Positions 59,632 through 64,000 of a stretch of DNA of 64,000 bases are shown here, piece by piece (position 1 is the stretch's first letter; every line of letters starts with the position of its first letter). Both the position numbers and the translations under genes were made by a program. The stretch is from assembly GCF_037126465.1 (NCBI RefSeq), contig NC_088209.1, forward strand, positions 1,860,001-1,924,000. Direction: 5' to 3'. Origin of the DNA: Ornithodoros turicata (Eukaryota > Arthropoda > Arachnida > Ixodida > Argasidae). The notes below the pieces were generated by a model. The model worked only from the letters and a program-made list of their open reading frames with translations. It had not been told where the DNA came from and made no database searches.

Positions 59632-61383
59632 TTAATGACAAGAATTCAGTGCCCTTCCTTCTCATCGTTTCTGTTTGAAAACATGCGTGTATCCCCGATA
59701 GAGAACACCTGAAGAAGTGCATTTAATGACAAGAATTCCGCCCCCTTCCTCCTCATCGTTTCTGTTTGAAAACATGCGTGTATCCCAGATAGGGAACAAC
59801 CGAAGAAGTGCATTTAATGACAAGAATTCAGTGCCCTTCCTTCTCATCGTTTCTGTTTGAAAACATGCGTGTATCCCCGATAGAGAACACCTGAAGAAGT
59901 GCATTTAATGACAAGAATTCCGCCCCCTTCCTCCTCATCGTTTCTGTTTGAAAACATGCGTGTATCCCCGATAGAGAACACCTGAAGAAGTGCATTTAAT
60001 GACAAGAATTCAGTGCCCTTCCTTCTCATCGTTTCTGTTTGAAAACACGCGTGTATCCCGATAGAGAACACCTGAAGAAGTGCATTTAATGACAAGAATT
60101 CCGCCCCCTTCCTTCTCATCGTTTCTGTTTGAAAACATGCGTGTATCCCCGATAGAGAATAACTGAAGAAGTTCATTTAATGACAAGAATTCAGTGCCCT
60201 TCCTTCTCATCGTTTCTGTTTGAAAACATGCGTGTATCACCGATAGAGAACACCTGAAGAAGTGCATTTAATGCCAAGAATTCCGCCCCTTCCTTCTCAT
60301 CGTTTCTGTTTGAAAACATGCGTGTATCCCAGATAGGGAACAACTGAAGAAGTGCATTTAATGACAAGAATTCAGTCCCCTTCTTCTCATCGTTTCTGTT
60401 TGAAAACATGCGTGTATCCCCGATAGAGGACACCTGAAGAAGTGCATTTAATGGCAAGAATTCAGTGCCCTCCCTTCTCATCGTTTCTGTTTGAAAACAC
60501 GCGTGTATCCCGATAGAGAACACCTGAAGAAGTGCATTTAATGACAAGAATTCCGCCCCCTTCCTTCTCATCGTTTCTGTTTGAAAACATGCGTGTATCC
60601 CCGATAGAGAATAACTGAAGAAGTTCATTTAATGACACGAATTCAGCGCCCTTCCTTCTCATCGTTTCTGTTTGAAAACATGCGTGTATCACCGATAGAG
60701 AACACCTGAAGAAGTGCATTTAATGCCAAGAATTCCGCCCCTTCCTTCTCATCCTTTCTGTTTGAAAACATGCGTGTATCCCCGATAGAGAACACCTGAA
60801 GAAGTGCATTTAATGCCAAGAATTCCGCCCCCTGCCTTCTCATCGTTTCCGTTTGAAAACATGCGTGTATCCCCAATAGAGAACACCTGAAGAAGTGCAT
60901 TTAATGACAAGAATTCCGCCCCTTCCTTCTCATCGTTTCTGTTTGAAAACATGCGTGTATCCCCGATAGAGAACACCTGAAGAAGTGCATTTAATGACAA
61001 GAATTCCGCCCCCTTCCTCCTCATTGTTTCTGTTTGAAAACATGCGTGTATCCCGATAGAGAACACCTGAAGAAGTGCATTTAATGACAAGAATTCCGCC
61101 CCTTCCTTCTCATCGTTTCTGTTTGAAAACATGCGTGTATCACCGATAGAGAACACCTGAAGAAGTGCATTTAATGCCAAGAATTCCGCCCCTTCCTTCT
61201 CATCGTTTCTGTTTGAAAACATGCGTGTATCACCGATAGAGAACACCTGAAGAAGTGCATTTAATGCCAAGAATTCCGCCCCTTCCTTCTCATCGTTTCT
61301 GTTTGAAAACATGCGTGTATCACCGATAGAGAACACCTGAAGAAGTGCATTTAATGCCAAGAATTCCGCCCCCTGCCTTCTCA

Positions 61384-62600
61384 GCTTCCTTCTCAACTTT
61401 ATTTTTCGCCGCCAAGTACCTTACTGCCTCCCACTGCTCCTCCCTCAGGAGTGCCAGGTGATCGTTGACAGAAGAAAATGTCACACCGGGAAGAAAGCCA
61501 GTGCTGGTTTGATGAAGTTGGATGTCAAAGCACGCTTCTCATGGGCCTGTTTCTGGCCCCTTGCTCTCAGACAGTTCCACATGTCATCTTTGAGTTTCAC
61601 CCACCAATCATATATGCACCGTCACTCTCTTGGACCGCTCTCTCAATTAAGGTCTGTATGTCCGCACGAACTTCTAGACACCGCAGTAATTTGGTGTTCA
61701 TGCGCCAGGGGTGTCGGGAGCCTGGAGGACCCACTTTTGTTAACTCAACTAAAACTCCCTTGCGATCAGAGATGTCAATGGCCTTAATCGTCAGAATATT
61801 TTGTATTCTGTTGTTAGTGCGCCCTCCGTGTGTGTCGTCCTCGTCTGTTTTTAGCGCTTTTAATCAGGCGCTTTTAATCATAGCGCTTTTAATGCAGGCA
61901 AACCACCAACAGGCCCAATTCCACATTTTGAGGAATATTTTCTACACTACACAGCAAGTAACCTCACACATAAACTCTGTCTAGTCTACTTTCCCCCAAT
62001 TTATTTAGTCGTGTAAACCCATTTCCTACTCCTGTCTGCCAAGTTTATAGCATTAATTGCCCGCCGCACTCTGCAGCTCCAGAAACTGTTTATGTACACC
62101 CGATGATGTATCTTTCGCACCAATTACACAGTTGAAGTCAACTCGCACTATGAAACCGTAAGTTTCAATGAAATAGTAAGGGTGCTCATCTCCATAAAAC
62201 TTCCCCGACTCACTGGCTATATTTGGCACATATATTTATAAGTCTAAGCAACGTGCCATCATTATCTATGTCTACGGTTACTATTATCCCGTGCAGGTCT
62301 TGCTCAAACTTCATAAGTTTTACCTCTATTGATCTTAAGAAGATAATGCCGACCCCTCTTCAGTTTTGCGATCCGTAGCTCCAATAGGACACTGTGTTAA
62401 AAAATTCGTATTCTTTTGCCGTCAGCTGTTTGTGCTAGTGAATATACGGTCCCCGCCTAAAAACTTGGCTAGGTCTATGACTTCGTTTTGTTTGACTCTA
62501 AATCCTCTTACATTAAACGTTAATAATTTGAAACTCATTGACGAATTCCGGGGAGGTTTCATGAAAAACGTAGCACAGCGGAGGACAGCAATCTTATATA
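61384..62600 (-). pseudogene. Tx1/L1-like LINE ORF2, endonuclease and linker
   Basis: The minus-strand start has FNVRGFRVKQNEVIDLAKFL (about 62500-62540), motif I of APE-type endonucleases. RVDFNCVIGAKDTSSG (62149-62117 region) is the GGDFN catalytic segment with Gly-Gly eroded to Arg-Val. A linker SRHPWRMNTKLLRCLEVRAD and NCLRARGQKQAHEKRALTSN (61720-61520) follows, ending in REEQWEAVRYLAAKNKVEKE at the edge of the satellite. Several frameshifts and stops are present. RT continues on the other side of the array in the same orientation. Confidence 0.8.
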
Positions 62601-62610
62601 GACAAGCACC

Positions 62611-63831
62611 TTAGACGCATTTACTCTCCCTCTTCTTCCTTCTCAATATCCTCCTCCTTTTCAGAGTCATTCCTCTATCATTCCTATCACTACTGTTACT
62701 CACACGCCTTTCACTTTCAGATACCAGAGCAGCTACGCTCTCTCCACTATCCGACGACTCGTTCTTTGACCCAGGAGACGCACACAGCGTTGCTGTCGTT
62801 GATGAATTCGACATATTCCCTGGGTCATCATTAGAGCGATTTTCGAGCAGCACAACATTCTTTATGTCCACCCTACTACACCGTTCCACATCCTCCGACT
62901 CCTCCTCTAACCTAGCTTTCGTCATCCTCAGCGTCCTGCTTGTTCTGATCCTGAACCTGATTAAAGACAGCACTTTCCTCCTGAGGTGCCCGCTTAGTTT
63001 CTTTATCTCCTTTTCCCGCAATATTCTCCTGCATTTCTACAGAATTTTCACCACCGCGATTCGCATCTACAAAATTTTCCACATTCTCAGCGACTCCATT
63101 GTTCCCCTCCAGGTCCTTGTCTGTGTTTCCCAAACAAGGAAAATTTTCGTCGGAAATCCACGAAGTGCGAACAGGATCAGGAACTCCTCCCCACACCGAA
63201 ACTCTAACGTCGGCTGGGACGTTCCGTTTCCTCTCCTTGTCTGCCTTACAATTCCGACATTCTCCTTCATAGAAGGAGCCACACCATCGGCATCTAAGTG
63301 CCTCACAGTCGCGAGCTGAATGGTCTGTTGCATCACACTTGGCACACCTTCGTGTAAGCACGTGGTACAGACATTCAACGCGTGTCCCTCTCATCGTCAC
63401 AAAGTTGGGTAGTTCCCCTGTAAGTTCCATGAGAACAAATCGCGTACCCGTCCCGCAGTCCTCGCGGTCACCACTGTACTTCTCTCTCTACGTCTTAATT
63501 ACAACTCTGTAGTTCCCCAGTTCCTTCTCTAACTCTGTGTGAGGATAATCAATCGGGTACCTTTAGATCGTGACCCTCCTCACCTTTGCTCCCAAATAAA
63601 ACGCATCCAACCTCCCCCTCCCCAAATCACAACCGATCCCTCCCTCTTAAGCAACCTCACTCCTTCCAAATCATGGATTACCACCTCATGATAACCATAC
63701 CCTTGATTCTGCGCACCACGAACTTTACCAGGCGCGACACGTTTACAAGTATCCAACATATCTTTTCCAAAGTAACTCTGCGGTGCTCGCACTTTGAACA
63801 CCGGGATGTGATCATCTTGGTTGTCGCACAT
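62611..63831 (-). pseudogene. LINE ORF1, gag-like with CCHC knuckle
   Basis: The N-terminal part (63831-63580) contains HIPVFKVRAPQSYFGKD and GYGYHEVVIHDLEGV, resembling the RNA-binding N-terminal region of LINE ORF1. 63430-62912 has RRCAKCDATDHSARDC, a perfect CX2CX4HX4C knuckle, and a second cysteine cluster CRWCGSFYEGECRNC. The tail is acidic and serine-rich and ends in a basic run (KRRRILRRKKRESK) at 62611, in a third frame. ORF2 begins about 50-75 bp downstream, the usual LINE arrangement. At least two frameshifts, so non-functional. Confidence 0.75.
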
Positions 63832-64000
63832 TTTCGCTTAGCCGGTGTCTCAACCTGGAAACGGGGCTTCGCACCCAGTTATTCAACAAAAAAAGTTGCA
63901 GTTACAAGCAACGAAGAGTGTAAATTTATAAAAGAAATAAGTCCACTAGGCCTAACAACAGTATACATCTTCGTATTCATAACGAAAGCTTGCCCACATC
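63832..64000. other. Possible LINE 5' UTR, cut by window edge
   Basis: No ORF. It lies upstream of the LINE ORF1 start on the minus strand and could be the element's 5' UTR. Confidence 0.35.

Larger units (their letters stand above)
35234..61383. repeat. 26-kb satellite array, about 290 monomers of 89-91 bp
   Basis: The tandem monomer includes GAAGTGCATTTAATGACAAG, AATTC(C/A)G..CCCTTCCTTC, TCATCGTTTCTGTTTGAAAA and CATGCGTGTATCCCCGATAG. Nearly every monomer has one GAATTC, so EcoRI should give a 90-bp ladder. Recurrent variants are CCGCCCCTT versus CAGTGCCC after GAATTC, CCAGATAGGGAACAAC versus CCGATAGAGAACACC, and AGAATAACTGA(A/C)GAAG. No spacer or protein follows a CRISPR or coding pattern. 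The many minus-strand ORFs of 80-215 codons come from a stop-poor 30-codon repeat frame, and single-base length changes break it constantly. The array lies between the two halves of one LINE ORF2. Confidence 0.95.

Noticed and set aside
35234..61383. CRISPR-like array
   Set aside because: Monomers are contiguous without unique spacers, the unit is 90 bp, and the context is a eukaryotic LINE.
35429..61396. More than 60 minus-strand ORFs of 60-215 codons resembling a repetitive protein (repeat containing NALLQVFSIGDTRMFSNRND)
   Set aside because: The monomer is stop-poor in its minus frames; 89-91 bp length variation shifts the frame constantly, so no long continuous frame exists. No signal peptide, start context or composition supports a gene.

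Overview
The window is eukaryotic, repeat-dominated DNA with no recognisable single-copy host gene. Ty3/gypsy elements, non-LTR retrotransposons with apurinic-type endonuclease and reverse transcriptase, hAT-like and other terminal-inverted-repeat (TIR) elements, a tRNA-derived SINE head and a long satellite array together point to an animal nuclear genome. An arthropod, perhaps a chelicerate such as a tick, is my guess from general repeat style only. All pol-type genes seen are broken by frameshifts, stops, truncations or nested insertions.

Layout. 1-1.45 kb: nothing recognised. 1.45-12.8 kb: a composite built on two inverted arms of about 2.6 kb. The left arm is uninterrupted; the right arm carries two later insertions, a 2158-bp TIR element and a 1009-bp hAT-like element, whose empty sites survive in the left arm. 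Between the arms lie an AT-rich centre with three unrecognised minus-strand ORFs and a 775-bp foldback palindrome with a CpG-rich core. 12.8-14.7 kb: a tRNA-like SINE head joined to the 5' half of a Ty3/gypsy element (C). 14.7-18.2 kb: two 5'-truncated, decayed LINE fragments, microsatellites and unrecognised DNA. 18.9-23.1 kb: two copies of one 0.93-0.95 kb TIR family and a second hAT-like element.

22.0-32.8 kb: the remains of one protein-primed family-B DNA polymerase gene (Polinton/adintovirus type) on the minus strand. It is split by one of the TIR elements and by a 7.6-kb block of two 5'-truncated gypsy elements (A and B). B itself is split by a 2024-bp TIR element. 33.8-63.8 kb: a Tx1/L1-like LINE on the minus strand (ORF1 with CCHC knuckles, then endonuclease and linker, then RT) whose ORF2 is interrupted by a 26-kb satellite array of about 290 monomers of about 90 bp, with long higher-order block duplications.

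The most interesting signal is a set of four non-coding TIR elements (three families). They share 5'-CCCAG-type ends, 2-bp target duplications of variable sequence (TT, AA/TT, TA, GT) and family-specific arrays of short palindromes near their ends. Three of the four have an empty site readable within this window: one from the sister arm, one from the gypsy integrase frame and one from the polymerase frame.
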